A stretch of 64,000 nt of DNA from Symbiodinium microadriaticum (lineage: Eukaryota > Sar > Dinophyceae > Suessiales > Symbiodiniaceae): NCBI GenBank assembly GCA_001939145.1, contig LSRX01000296.1:554247-618246 (forward strand), read 5' to 3'. Under the pieces are notes generated by a model. That model searched no databases. It was given only the letters and a program-made list of their open reading frames with translations, and was not told where the DNA came from. Of this stretch, positions 24,701-38,100 are shown in pieces. A program made the position numbers and the translations under genes. Numbering within the stretch: position 1 is the first letter of the stretch; each line of letters begins with the position of its first letter.

Positions 24701-27700
24701 CTGCGCTCCAATCATCTTTTGGGTAAAAGACAAGACCGCAGTTTCGATTTCGGATTTTAGGCTGTTTGCCCAGGTTTCGAGGGTATGAGACGTAGGGGCT
24801 TGTCTTTTGGGGCGGGTTCGGGGGAGTTTTATCTCTTGCGGATATTAAATTGAGGGTTCTGAAGCTGCAGATGCCAGTCTTAGGGACTCGATTCAGCCTG
24901 AGCCCCAACTAATGCTTTCAAACTGCTTCCAGTTTCAACCCTGGACATATAGACCCAAGGCCCAAAGGCTTCGCCTCGCGTGAGTCGCTCCTCTGCGTTT
25001 GGGGCTTCGGGTTTCTAGGAAGCTGTACATCGAGACGACGACGATGACGACATGCTTTGCTGTTCGGGAGGCTTCCGGGGACAATAACGGGTCGTGGTGG
25101 TGATGGTGATGGTGGTGGTGGCCATGAAGCCTAGGCCCTAAGCGTGGACGCCTTGAGACTGGCCGTGAACAAACCTCGCTGGCAGGCAGAGGAGCTGCTG
25201 AGGCGCGAGGAGGAGAAGGAGTCCGCCGGCCATCTCTTTTTCATAAAAGAGGTGGTGTGTCTGACAGGCCTCATTTAACACACCAAAGAGCAGGATAGAA
25301 GGCTGCACACCACAGCCACCCAGCCTCAGTTGGCTTTCATAGACACAACCAGCTTTGGTTGTATCACGAGTATATGTTCTACTAAACCCTAAAAGGACGA
25401 AAGGCTTGAAGCCTGCTTTGCCACGATGGTCTGGCGTTCTGCGCCTCCTCACAGTCCTTCAACAACGGTTGAGGGTTTAGGGTTTCAGACCTTCGGATTG
25501 GGGGTTTTAGAATTGAGGCTTCGGGGGCCTGTTGCCTTGTGAGCTACTGGTAGGCCGGCTCCTCTGCAAAACGAACCGCCTAGGCCTCCTCAGCGACTTC
25601 AAGCTCTAATTCCCAGACCCTGAGGCTAGAGGTGTCCGAAAAGGGGGCTCCCTCGAGCCATTACGGCCTTCATATCACAACTTTTCTTTCACAGTGGCCC
25701 GTCGTTCATGGCTTCAGGGTTCAGCGGCCTAGCGCCCTCAATCCCCGGATAGGGATCAACTCGAAAGCTGAACAACTCACAGCAACAAGGGCTTCGGGTT
25801 TAAGGGTTTACAAGTTTAGGCTTTGGGGCCAGTAGGGGCGCAGGGTTTGAACCCCAAATCCTCGAAATGTGCCCCAAACTTGACATACCTGGAAGGCTCG
25901 GAATCGCATATCAGGAAGATTCCCCAACCGAGACTCATGACTGCCTGCAGCTGCAGCCCTGAAGCCGAACCCTCAGAATCCACGTGCTGGAGGAGAAGCT
26001 GCTGAAGCGCGTCAATGAGGCGCTGGCAGAGTCCCAGCAGGCGCTACGAAGCGTGAAGTTGAGTGCTTCCACTTCTGCTGACGGTGCTCAACTCTGAAAG
26101 CTGCAGCGATTTTGCTTTTGTGTCGAGTCGTGTGCTCTCTTGATGTGTTACACCTGGTTCGGTGGTGCAGTTTCAGAGTCCTGCCTGTAGTAGAGCTTAG
26201 AAGCGACCCTTAACCATAAATGATACATGTATTTCTCCGCCACATCCCGTGCAGCCACGAGATATCCCGACAATCTACCAAAGAATCATGATGCTTCTGT
26301 CAATAGTAGTGACACTCTAAGCCCCAAGCCCTAAGCCCTAAATCCCCAAAAAGCCCTAAACACCTGTAGGGGCCTCCTCGAGACTTCCGGGCCCGACTCC
26401 TACACCGACTCCATGAGGTGGACATGAAGAGCATCGATGCCCTCAGAGAGATGCGAGAGAAGCTGCAGACCTCCTTGAAGGCATGGCTTGCGGTGTAGGG
26501 GAATTTAGGGCTTAGAGTTTTTTTCAGGGTTTGCTTGGGGTCGAAGGCTTGGGTCAGGGTTTTTGGGTCTGGTCTTTGGGGATTTGGGGTTAGGACTTTC
26601 GAGACTCCTCAGTCTCTCGGGCTATGTGGTGCCAGTCTGAGGCTTTAGCTCAAAGTCCTTGGGAGGCAATGACCCCGTGAGAAGCTTTCAGACCCTTGAG
26701 AAGCAACGGTCCCGGTGTCTCGAACTGTTCGGGAGTTTAGAGCTTTGGGTTTGCAGGGGGTTAGGCCAGCTGTTTGGGGTTGGAGGTTTGAGGGTCGGGC
26801 ATTAGGATGTAAGGATCCAGGGATTGGCATTGAAGCCTTATCTCTGGAGGATTTTGAGTTTAGGTACATCCTGCGGTTCACTCGAAGGTAGGCTTTGTGG
26901 TTTAAGGGGCTTACCTTTAGGTTTTCACATCGTGGGGTTCGGGCTTTAAGATTTACTGGGCCTTAGGGCGTTTAAAGGGGTTCAGGGCTCAGGGTTTAGG
27001 GTTTGTCTTCCGAGCTCGTATAGACCCTAAAGCTAGCTAGCTCGGGGCTTAGGGTTCGGGCTTAAAAAGCAGGGCTCTGAGTCATGGCCTTCATTTGTTG
27101 GAGTTCCCTTGCCACCCAGCTCCCAGTGTCAACTGCTCCAGGGTTTCAGGTCGTTGGGTTAGCGGTTCGAGGTAAGTGGGTACCGGGCGAAATCAAAGGA
27201 AAGCTGCAGCACGAATCCCAGGGTGCTTCACACCTGGCCCCAAGCCTATTCTGAGTCTTCTGCGTTCAGGGTTTGGGATCTGCTTGATGCAAAGTGGATA
27301 TCTCCAAGGTTCTTGTTTTCAGGGCATTACGGGCTTTGGATGTCCGGCGGAGTATTGCCGTCCGCGGCACCCCAGGAAGCACTCGCAGCCGGTGTCGCCG
27401 AATCTGCCGTGGCCTGAGTGTGGTGGTGGTCTGTGCTCGTTCACGTCTTCGTAGTCGTTCACTGCTTCGTACGCATCGTCGTCGTCGTCGTCGTAGTAGT
27501 AGAAGTCGTCGTCGTCGTGGTGTTGATGGTGTTGGCGGTGTTGGTGGTGTTGTCGGTGGTAGTGGTGGTGGTGGTGGTGGTGGTGGTGTTGTCGGTGGTG
27601 GTGGTGGTGGTGGTGGTGGTGGTGGTTGTGGTAGTAAGTAGTAGTGGTAGCAGCAGCAGCAGCCGCCTCCGCACATGGCCGTCCGGTGAGCCCTGAACCC

Positions 27701-30441
27701 TTTCCTCAACAAGCAGACCTAGACGACGACAGTAAACCCCAAAGCCCACAACCCAACACCTAAATCCAAAATAGCACAAGCTCAGCGCCTTGAACAGTCG
27801 AAACACCACGCCGAGGACCTGGTAGCCATCGACCAGCGGCGCAAGAAGCTTCACAATGCCGTGGAGGCCCTGACCGGGACCCTAAAACCTTAACCCTGCA
27901 CCCTACACCTTAAATCCCGAAGCCCCAAGCCCTAAGCCCAAACAACCCCTCAACTCCTGGTTTCAAGTGGGCTACAATCTCCCGAGTAACTCAGAGGCCT
28001 ACCTGGTTTGCTCTTGGGGTACCTGTGAAACACAAAGACCGAAGCACTGGCCCTTCCAGCCTAAGCCCTAAATTGGACCTACAACCCGTAACGCTGAAGC
28101 CCTTCTTCCGACTGTAGGGCCTGTAGGCGTCTGAACAGTTAGAAGAGTTCCGCTTGATAGTCCTCGTAGACTTGTGCCTACGAAGTGAACCCGGAGCTCT
28201 TTGTCATTTCGTTAAGGCCTCTCTATTGGACCCTTCAACGAACCATGGAGCCCTCACGCGCGCCCTCAACAACCCAAACCCAGCCCCGACGCTCTAAAGC
28301 GCCGTCAAGCCCCGAAATCCTACCAGTCAAACCCGAAACCCGGAACCCCTCAAGCCCTAAAGCCCCAACCGTAAAACCCTAAACCCCAAACCTGAATACC
28401 CTAAAAACCCCACACCTCAAAGCCTGAAAAGCCCGAAACCCTAAACCCTAAAGCCCTACAAGCATCCACCACCCTTTGGAGGACCTGAAAGGCTCCATCC
28501 GTGTCTTTTGCCGGGTCCGGCCCCTGAGCAAAAAGGACGGTGCTGTCTTGCGGTAGTTTGGGGTTTACGATTTGGGTTTAGGGCTGTTTGGCGGTAGTTT
28601 GGGGTTTAAGGGTTGGGGTTTGGGGTTTACGGTTGGGGCGGCAGTTTGTGGTGGTAGTAGAGTAGTGTTTTGTATTGGGGCCGCCAGGGATCAGCTCCAC
28701 ATGGTAGGGTTTCAGATTTTTTGTTGATCTGGGTGTTACGGAGCTTTCGAGGGTTTCAAGTTTCGAGGTGGTGTTCAGGGTTCCTGTTTTTTTTTTGAAG
28801 TGGTTTAAGGGCTTGAGATTTTCGAGCCTGCGTGCAGGGTTTCAGAGTGTTCGGGCTTCGGGGCTTAGCATTCAGGCTTTAGTGTGGATGCTCGAAGCGA
28901 TGACATTGTCGTTGATGACGATGGGGGTGGATGGCAGTATTGATAATGTTGGTGGGCTATCTTGCGTGTCCTTGTGGCTCATGCTTCTTGGTAGTCGTAC
29001 TAATGTGGTCGTACTGATCACCTCCAAGCCCTAATAAGCCTATGGACCAAGGGGGGGGAAAAGGCCGCAGGGGCGAGCTCTGGAGTCAGAGTTAACAGTC
29101 TCAGAGTTTGGGGTTTGAGGGGGCTTAGGGCAGTTTAGGGCTTGAAGGCTAGGATTTCGGGGTTTGGAGTGTTCGGGTTTGTGTGTGAGGCTTTCAGGGT
29201 GCAGAGGTTTCAAGCGGAGGGTAACAGTGTGGGGGTTCCAGCTTCTGTGTGGCTTGGGGCTGAGACTCTCCAGGCTTCGAGGACCAAGAAAAGGCCCTAC
29301 TGCTTAAACCCTGAGCCCCGAACCACCAGCCGAATATTCTACAAATTAAGTCAGGCGAGGTTTTCAAAATCTTCTTGTGCGCCGGTAAGCCCTAATTCTT
29401 CGCGACTTCCTTGCTCCCGAAAATCAGTGAAGTCCGCGAGGAGACGGGCCAGGGCGACACCAGCATTTGTGAGGCGCGACGGCATGCGCATAGTACTGAG
29501 TACTAGTAAACTAGTACATATATGATGCACAACATATCAGATCTCAAGACTCTACGGGCTGGGGTTCAAGCTTTGCGGGATCACGGGATTCAGGGTTGGA
29601 TGTAGGATGTAGGCTTTCAGGGGCTTGACGGATTGGTGGTATCACTCCTGAGGCCTTTCTAGCACATGTAGTTGGGGCACAACCATATACACCCACGCAA
29701 GCCGGAGTTTGAGTTGTTATAAGCTTCCAGGTACTGACATGCCAAGAACCCAAATACATGGGCGCTGGTGTAGGACGGGCAGTTCTCTATTTTAGGGTTT
29801 AGTTCCCCAAAATAGTATGGCACCCTAATAACATGGACTCTAAAATGCTACAAAGCACCCTAATCTAGAGAACCACCCATGTGCAGTACCTACAATGGAG
29901 AGGGAGTCCAAAGTTGCTGTTTCTCTTTAGAAGATCTCTTTGCTGAGGATCCTAACATTTGGGGTCCGATATTGCCGTTTCTCTTCGGAAGGTCTGTTGG
30001 CTCAGGGTTACAAACTCAAGATTTGGGGACGTCGGTCAGGATTCGTGGAAAAACATCGCCTGGATCTAGGGCTTAAGCCCTAAACCCTATACCCGAAACC
30101 TTAAGGGGATTTCAGTAACATCGCTCTACTTAAGCCCCAAGCTGCTTCAACTCACCTCTCCGATGCGAGATCCGCGCCGGGTCTTCAAACCCCAAAGCCT
30201 GCTGTTACTACTTTTCGGTTTTATTATTACTATTACTACTACTACCACCACCACCACCACCACCACCACCACCACCACCACCACCACCACCACCACCACT
30301 ACTACTACTACTNNNNNNNNNNNNNNNNNNNNNNNNNNNNNNNNNNNNNNNNNNNNNNNNNNNNNNNNNNNNNNNNNNNNNNNNNNNNNNNNNNNNNNNN
30401 NNNNNNNNNNNNNNNNNNNNNNNNNNNNNNNNNNNNNNNNN

Positions 30442-30526
<85 letters not shown>

Positions 30527-32076
30527 GTGTTGCGATTACTATTGGCATTAGGTTCGTATTACAGCCCAGCTCTCTCGGTCGACGGCTTTGTGAAACTTGA
30601 GTTTAGGAAGCTCGCGCCTCACGGGGAAGCTGGCAGAAGCGAGCCCTACAGTACTTGGCAAATCCTGTTTCCGCTAGAACCCTAGCTGCCCTAGCCCTAA
30701 ACCCTCCTAAACCCTAATCTTTTTGCCTTATCCCTGAATGCTAAACCCTATCCACAGGCCGTGGACCAGATGACGGTGAAGGTGGACTGCCTTCTGTGAT
30801 GTTGTTCATGGTGCCTCTAGGTTTTAGGGTGTAGGGCTTCGAGAGACCTTCAATCCGAAGCCATAAAATGGGTACTGCCCCCATACAGTAACAGCCCATA
30901 ATAGGGCTACTATTAAGGGCCTTATATATCCCTATGATGAATCTTACTCAACTGTTACTGAGTGGGGGCAGCATCCGAGCCATAAGCGGCAAAGTCAACA
31001 CCTCGGACCTGGAGCCTCCTTCCCAGGGTTCTTTGCTTTAGCTGCAGTTTGGGGGCCTGACGACCTGCCGTTTACTGGAAACAACCCAAGTCCTCCATTT
31101 AATTTAGGGCTTTTGGGCCTGACGATTCGGCTCCTTGAGAGCTCTGGAACTTTACCTACTTTGGCCTTACAGCGGTTTCCAAGCCTACAAAACCCTCTTA
31201 GCCCGATGAGCCGTACCACGGGAGACCGGGTAAAGATGAGGCTCCAAAGCCCATGACCCAGCCAGGCAGCCCATTCCACCACGGATCTCGAACCCCGCTG
31301 CTGGTCGCTGTAGCGGAACCACGTTCTCCACGCCCAAGCAAAGCAAAGCCCGAGCCCGAAACCCGTAAGCCTTAAACCTGAGCCCCTAAACCCCTTAGAC
31401 CTTAAACGCTGAACCGAACCAGAGAGAAAACTCCGGGAACCCCATGTTGCCATCCCTTGAGCCTCTGAGGTTCTAGTGACTGGGGGTTGAGTCTTTTGCC
31501 TTGGGCTGATCCAAAGCTCCCTGACCCAAGAGCCCCACACCCCCAAACCCCAACTCGAAAGTCCTACTCTGCATTTTTCTTCAAGCGATGTCGACCTCGC
31601 CGTCGTCTTTCCTCCGCGGCCCAGGTGAAGGACGAGCAGTTCGCCTTCGACGCCGTCTTCACTCCTGGCACACAGGCCCACGAGATGTAGACGTCCCTGA
31701 GAGGAAGAAGCACCACTACGATCATCATCATTTCAGTACTAGCCTTGCTACTAGTTTGCAAACAAACTAAACGAGTGTTGCCCATACAGTACCGGCAGAC
31801 TACGCGATGGCCCTGAAAGGCATTACGTATCAGCTGTGCTGGTTTGCAGAAACACCGTACCGCTGTCATGTTACTACTGCAGCTCTTCCGCCGGCGCCGG
31901 CGCCCGCTGCTCCTCCTCCTACCCGTACTACTGACTGGTACTAGTTACTAGTACTAGTACAACAACAACAAGAACTACTCCTCCTCCTCCTCCTCCTCCT
32001 CCTCCTCCTCCTACTCCTAATACAGCTACAGCTTCGGCTGCTGCTACCGCTTCTGCTACTGCTCCTGCTCCTGCTC

Positions 32077-32159
<83 letters not shown>

Positions 32160-35100
32160 TCTGTGCTTGTTGTTGCGGTTGCAGTCCCCGCCGTCATCGT
32201 CGTCGTTACAGAAGTGCCCCTCGTGTGTTGTACTAGTTAAACCTCGATGGTTAGCTTCAAGGTGCAGAGATTGTCAGCCCAATGCCGTGGTCGCTGAAAG
32301 TACTGATGCAAGTCGTTTGTCAAAAGAACCGCGCAACGGTGCTTGCGATGTCATAGAACAAACTGCTCTTGTGCAGGGGTAGTGCGAATTTGTGTATTAT
32401 AACCGTCTGGTTTTCTCGATGGGTTGCGCCAGCCCAGCACGTGAACCTTATATTCGTTCCAGAGACTCCAAAACCTAAGACAAGAAGGCCTCTCATCGTC
32501 ATACCCTCGGCAGGAGGAGGTTTTCGAAGATTGCCGTGACCTCGTGCAGTCGGCAGCCGATGGCACGAACCCCAGCGAGTGACGATGATCATGTCATTGA
32601 GGACATTGCTTTTCCTCGCAATTTCGGGGTGAAAAACAAACAGTGGGCCCTATTACAAGCACTAAGTAGGAGGATTCATGCTGCAAGGCACCCCAACCAA
32701 AAGTCCTCTTAAGTTTAAGAACGCCACTCGATTCTCAAGAGGAGGCTGGCGGATCCTTTCAGTCGTGCTCCGGGACCCGAGCTGAACACCGCAAGCATCA
32801 AACCCTATCACTCTCCAGTGTGCATCCTAAACCCTACTAGGAGGGTCATGAGACTTAGTAAGCAGGTTAGGATCAGGGTTGGAAGTACCTTCATTGGGGA
32901 TTGTACTTCCATCCCTACGCATCCCTAACGCCAGGTCTTGAAGGCATCTTTAAAGCGAGGTTGTCAGCCCGAGGACTTCTAGCCTCCCATGTGATTTTCA
33001 GGCTTGAGATCTCGGGGTTATGGTGTAAAGGCACTGAAGCCTAACAGTCTGAAGCCCCCAAACCTCCATCATCCGAGGGGGAACCTCGACTCCTGCAGAG
33101 GATCCATTCAGTGGGTAAGTACGGCACCGCTTTAGCCTCTGAATCTATAAACCCTAGGCCTAAACTTGACACTGAAACCCGCAACTCTAAACCCTTCAAC
33201 ACTGAAAGCCCTTATCCAATCCTGAAATATGCGGTTGCAGGCTACAACGTGACAATGTTCGCGTGGCCCCGGCATGCTTTTGTTCAAAAATCCGCAGGTG
33301 CAGAATCAGTGAAAAGCCGCCCATGTCTGAGTTTGGGGGTTTTTTGAGTGGTGCCTTAGGGTTTTGGTGTTAGGGCTTTGGGCTTAGAGCTTCGAGTCTC
33401 CCAGAAGCGTGCGCGCTAAGAGCGGCTGCAGTGCTTGGGCGTCAGAGTGGGTGCTTTTAGCTCTGAAGCCGGACACTCCCTTGCTCCCCTCATACCGAAG
33501 CGACTAGTGTAGGCAGGGGCCTACAGAATTAACAATAACATTTTGGGGGCTCCTTACTGTATTATAATTATGTATAGTATAGTTGGCCCTATTCTAATTA
33601 TTAAGGCCCCCCATGTGATCGAGCCTGCAAGTTTCAGGTTTTCCGATAGGCCCGAGCCTTCAACAGTGTTCCGGTCCGGTTGAAGCGCTTGCACCTCCTG
33701 TCCCATGCCTTTTAGTTCTCTTTGTGGTGGTGCGTTTCAAGTTCGGTGGGCAGCGGCATGTTTCGATCACTGCTACGGCTCAAGATCGCGCTATTGTGAC
33801 TACTGTCATTGCTGAAAGTTCGATGGGTGCAATTCAGGCTATAACTATGCTTACAGTTTTAGCTATTGCCACTACACTCCTCGTGTTGATATTGGCAGTT
33901 TTGTTTTTTTTAATGTTCTTCTTTCCGAGCACAGCAACTCCTATTGAAGGACCGTAGCTAGGTTATACGGCCGATCCAACGTAGAGGTCTGTCATGATAT
34001 CCCCTCGTGGCCCAATGTAACTACACTAATTACGTGACTACCCGAACCGTGTTCAAATCATTGGGGCCTCTGTGCTCACACCCTAGCCTGCTCCAGGTAC
34101 GGTCAGACCGGGGCGGGCAAGACCTTCACGATGTACGGCACGAAAGGTGCAGAGAGCGCGTTTAGGTTTGAAGCTCTTTTGCAGGGCACAGAGGTTCGGG
34201 TTGAGGGTGTAGGGTGAAGGGGAAGTCAGGTGCAGGGGTGTCCTGTCCGGTGCCTGCCATGGAGCGATTTCTTGATTTACAGTGGTGACGTTTTCGGACT
34301 AGGAGCTTGGGGCCTTCGGGACTTGGTGGGCGGGTTTCTGGGGGCCCGGGTTTGATGAAGGTACAGAACCCTGATATTATAGTAACCCTAAACCCTAAAC
34401 CCTTATATTATAGTAAGCCTTGTGTGTCACACTGTGGAGTTTGCAGTTCGTTGAATGGAGTTGCTCGCAGCGCTGCCGCTCTGGAGGGAGTTGGAGGGGG
34501 TGGGGGTTGGGGGTTTCTGGTCAGGTACGGACAAAGCTTTGGGGTAGTGCGGTGGTTAGGGCCACGCCGCCAGCGAGTTGATTGCAGTCTGAAAGCAGTC
34601 GAGCCACTAACCCCCTACCCCCCTACCCCGAGCATTGAGACCGGAGCCTTCCAACATCGTGCTTTGGGTTGGTGGGTGATCCAAGTTTGAGACCCATGAG
34701 AAGAATGTACTCTGTCTTAACAGGGCTTGCAAAGCCATCACCTGCCTCTTCTATGCGCATGGTATGGGCCTGGATGGAACGACCGGGAGGGATGCTCGAA
34801 ACAAGCAGATGCCTAGCGCTGCAACTAAGCCCGGAGCCCTAAACCCGGAGCCCTCCATTCGACCTAAGCCTTGGAGCTTAGACGCAGACCCAGACCCGGC
34901 CTCGATCTGCGCTTCCTGTTCTTGAGCACCAGTGATCGGAGGGAGACTCAGAGAGCGAGAGCGAAAGAGACTGAGAGAGAGAGAGAGAGAGAGTGAGAGA
35001 GGGAGAGAGGAGTGAGTGAGAGGTGATTCGACATACTGGGCCACAACAGCCACCAGCATTCACCATGAGTGGTTTTGCACAGGTTCGGTCGGATGCGTCA

Positions 35101-38100
35101 TCCACAGCACCTTTACATAAGCCCTCAGACTCAAACCCCTAACCAACAAACGCGGAGCTTCGGAGTCTTTCGGACCATGGGTTGAAGCTCTTTTTGGCCT
35201 TACTTCAAGGGCTTTGTCTTCAGGGTTTAAAACGCTGTTGCCGCTGGTTCTGTTATTGTCCTTAGCATGCGGCTGCTGATTGCCTTCGCGTTTATCTCCG
35301 CCGCTTGCGGCGGCTGGATCGAGGATGAGGCCTGCAAGACTGCAGCGCAGCCCTAAATCCTACCAAAGCCCCTTCGCTTCCGTCGCTTCAGAGCAAAAAC
35401 TCCCAGGGTCCGGACTTTTGGGTTTGAAAGGCTTTTCGGACGGAGACTTGTGGGCCTGATTTGGGGACTTCGACTCCGGGGCTTCGCGTGGCCTCAACAA
35501 AAGCATCTAGGATTGCACTAATATTGGTAATACAAGGTATACTAGGATGAACTTTGATGCTATCCCGCCCCCAAACCCGTAGTTGGTATGATGCTTGAGG
35601 CCCGTAAAGAAGGGTTGGTGGATCGTTTGCAGAGCTCAGGCTTCCGGGTTTTCTCGGAACGCCTTGTAGGAGGGGGGGGGAGCTCCCTGCTCCCAGCCGT
35701 TTTGGGCTTAGGGGTTGAAGAATATAGGCCGGTGGCTTGAAGAAGCCGGGATGAGCTTGAGAATGTTAAGGTTAAGGCTCATGTTAGACCAACAGCGCCT
35801 AGAGCCCACAGAACGGCTCTCGTGTTACTGCGAAGGGTGCTAGCAGAAGACTCTGGACTACTGGTTGTCGCCCCTGAACTCCAAAACTCCGGGAGAAGGC
35901 TCTGCGCCTTCGCACCGGCGGGAGAGTCGCTGCCAAGCCTCGGCGTTTGACTGTGAACTTGGACGCAGAACCGAAATCGAGGTGCCTCATGGGACCCTTT
36001 GTGCGTTGCTTCTAGGAGCCCTTAAAGGAGCCCTTGAAGTAACCCGAAGCCCTACACGTCACCACCCAGGCATCCGGCAGCGGGAGGGGAATCCGGGAAG
36101 GAGTTCAAAAGTTCAGGATTTCGTTTAGGGTTTGTGGTTTGGTTTGTGGTTTGGGGCCCTCTTCCGGGTTGAGATTACAGGGCTTCGGGCCCAAGCGTCA
36201 GCCCTAAACCTAAACGCCAACCAGTAAGTCGAAAAGGAGGGCCGAAACCAGAAAATCCCTGCAGGTGGAGCTTTCTGGCGAAGGAGCCTGGCTTCGAAGA
36301 TTACCGGTCCAAGGCGACAGGCTACCTGGAGCGGCTTGGCCACCCAAATTTATCGTTTAGGGTGAACCTCTAGGGGTTCTCCCGTGGTGAGATGTCTTCT
36401 GTTGAGGTGTCGAGTGCAGTGCTAGACTTCCGGAAGGAACCGACAGACGATGTCAGACGGCTTCATACTGTCAGGCGGTTCTCTGAGTTCTTGGAGCCAT
36501 CTATTTGGATTTATGTTTGGTGTTTGAACACGGCCCTGGTCATTTTTCTAACTTCTGGGGCCCTCGGTAGGGTTGGCCTAGGCCCCTGGTCCTCTGATCC
36601 GCTGGTCCTGCGGGTCCGCAACCCCTCAGGTCTCTTTTTTAGCTTTGCCGCGGGTCGTGAAAAGTGGGGGGGTGGGTTTAGCAAATGAGATCTATGATGA
36701 TCCGTAATCGCCAAATGAGGGGGCGTGCTTAAGACGCATGATGAGGGGCATGTCATGATATATCATGAACCTCGGTCGCCACGTGTTTAGGATATATGAT
36801 GAACCTGAATCGCCTAAGAGGGGAAGGGGTGTGTGTTTAAGATATAGATGAACCGGAATCGCAACATCAGGGGGCGTGTTGAAGATATATTATGATGAGC
36901 CGGAATCGCCACATGAAAGGGCGTGTTCAAGAAGTATGAAGAACCGGAATCGCCAGTGAGGGGCGTGCTGAAGACGTATGATGAACTGGAATCGACAAAT
37001 GATCTGGCGTGTTTAAGATATATGCTCAACATCAGCCGCAACAACACAATCTATCTGGAGTGTCTGTTAAGTACGCGCGTGTGTGTGTGTGTGTCCTCAC
37101 CAGGCATGCATCAAGACACCATCGACAATCCTTCACGCATAACAAGCTCCGCGTCAGTGTTTTGCGCTGTTTTGTCAGCCCCTCTCCCAGCTTGTTTAAG
37201 CCGCCGTGCAGGTTCGCTTCAAAATGTCATCTTGCCAACAAAACCAGCGCGCATGATGAAATTGGATCGCCAAATGAGGGCGCATCCTTGAGAAATATGA
37301 TGAGCCGGTCTCGCCACATGAGGGGCGTGTTTAAGATACACTATGACTGATAATCCCCCAATAGCTTGGGGCAAAACAATACCCTGCAAGTTGGAACTTA
37401 CAATAGTTTGACACAACGCAAAAGCATGCAAATGGTAATTCCCCATTAGCCTGACGCAAAGCAAGACCCTGCACATTGTACTTCCCAATAGCTTGACGCG
37501 AAGCAAAACCCTGCAAATGGTAATTCCTCAATAGCTTGACAAAAGGCAGGAGCCTGGAAATGCACTCCCCCCAATAATTTGGGTCAAAACAATACCCTAA
37601 TATCTTGAAAGGAAGCAAGACCCTGCAAATCGTAATTCGCCAATAGCTTGCCGTAAGACAGGAGTCTCGTAATTGCACTCCCCGAATAGCTCGGGGCAAA
37701 ACAATACCGTACAAGTTGGAATTCCCGAATTGTAATTCGCCAATGTCTTGAAACGAAGCAAGACCCTGCAAACTGTAATTCCCCAATGGCCTGACACAAG
37801 ACAGGAGACTCGAAATTGCACTCCCCCAATAGTTTGGGAAAGAACGAAACCCTGCTCATTGCAATTCCCCAATATCTTGACACAAGACGGTAGCCTCGAA
37901 ATTGGAATCTCCCAAAAGCTTGCGGCAAAACGCCACCCTGCTAACTGCAATTCCCCAAAAGCTTGATGCAAAACGGTAGCAACTTACGGTACCAGCAACC
38001 AAAAAAGAAGAGCCAACGTTAGCAAATGAGACCGGGGACCGCCAGCGATAGGAAAAAAACTCCTCCGCATTCTAAAACTGCCCCAAAGGCCCTAGACCCG

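Noticed and set aside
27266-27854. Overlapping open frames on both strands (Val-, Arg- or Thr/Pro-rich)
   Set aside because: Triplet repeat arrays read in several frames.
30163-30600. 145-residue open frame running through the gap
   Set aside because: It is (ACC)n/(TAC)n microsatellite plus unknown bases; no protein features.
33724-33957. 77-residue + strand frame with a hydrophobic stretch like a membrane segment
   Set aside because: It lies inside the kinesin intron 33263-34096, has no homologue that I recognise and no splice support. It might be a chance frame.
37342-37985. CRISPR-like regular repeats
   Set aside because: Units are diverged, have no constant repeat with unique spacers, and sit in a eukaryotic intron; this is a minisatellite.
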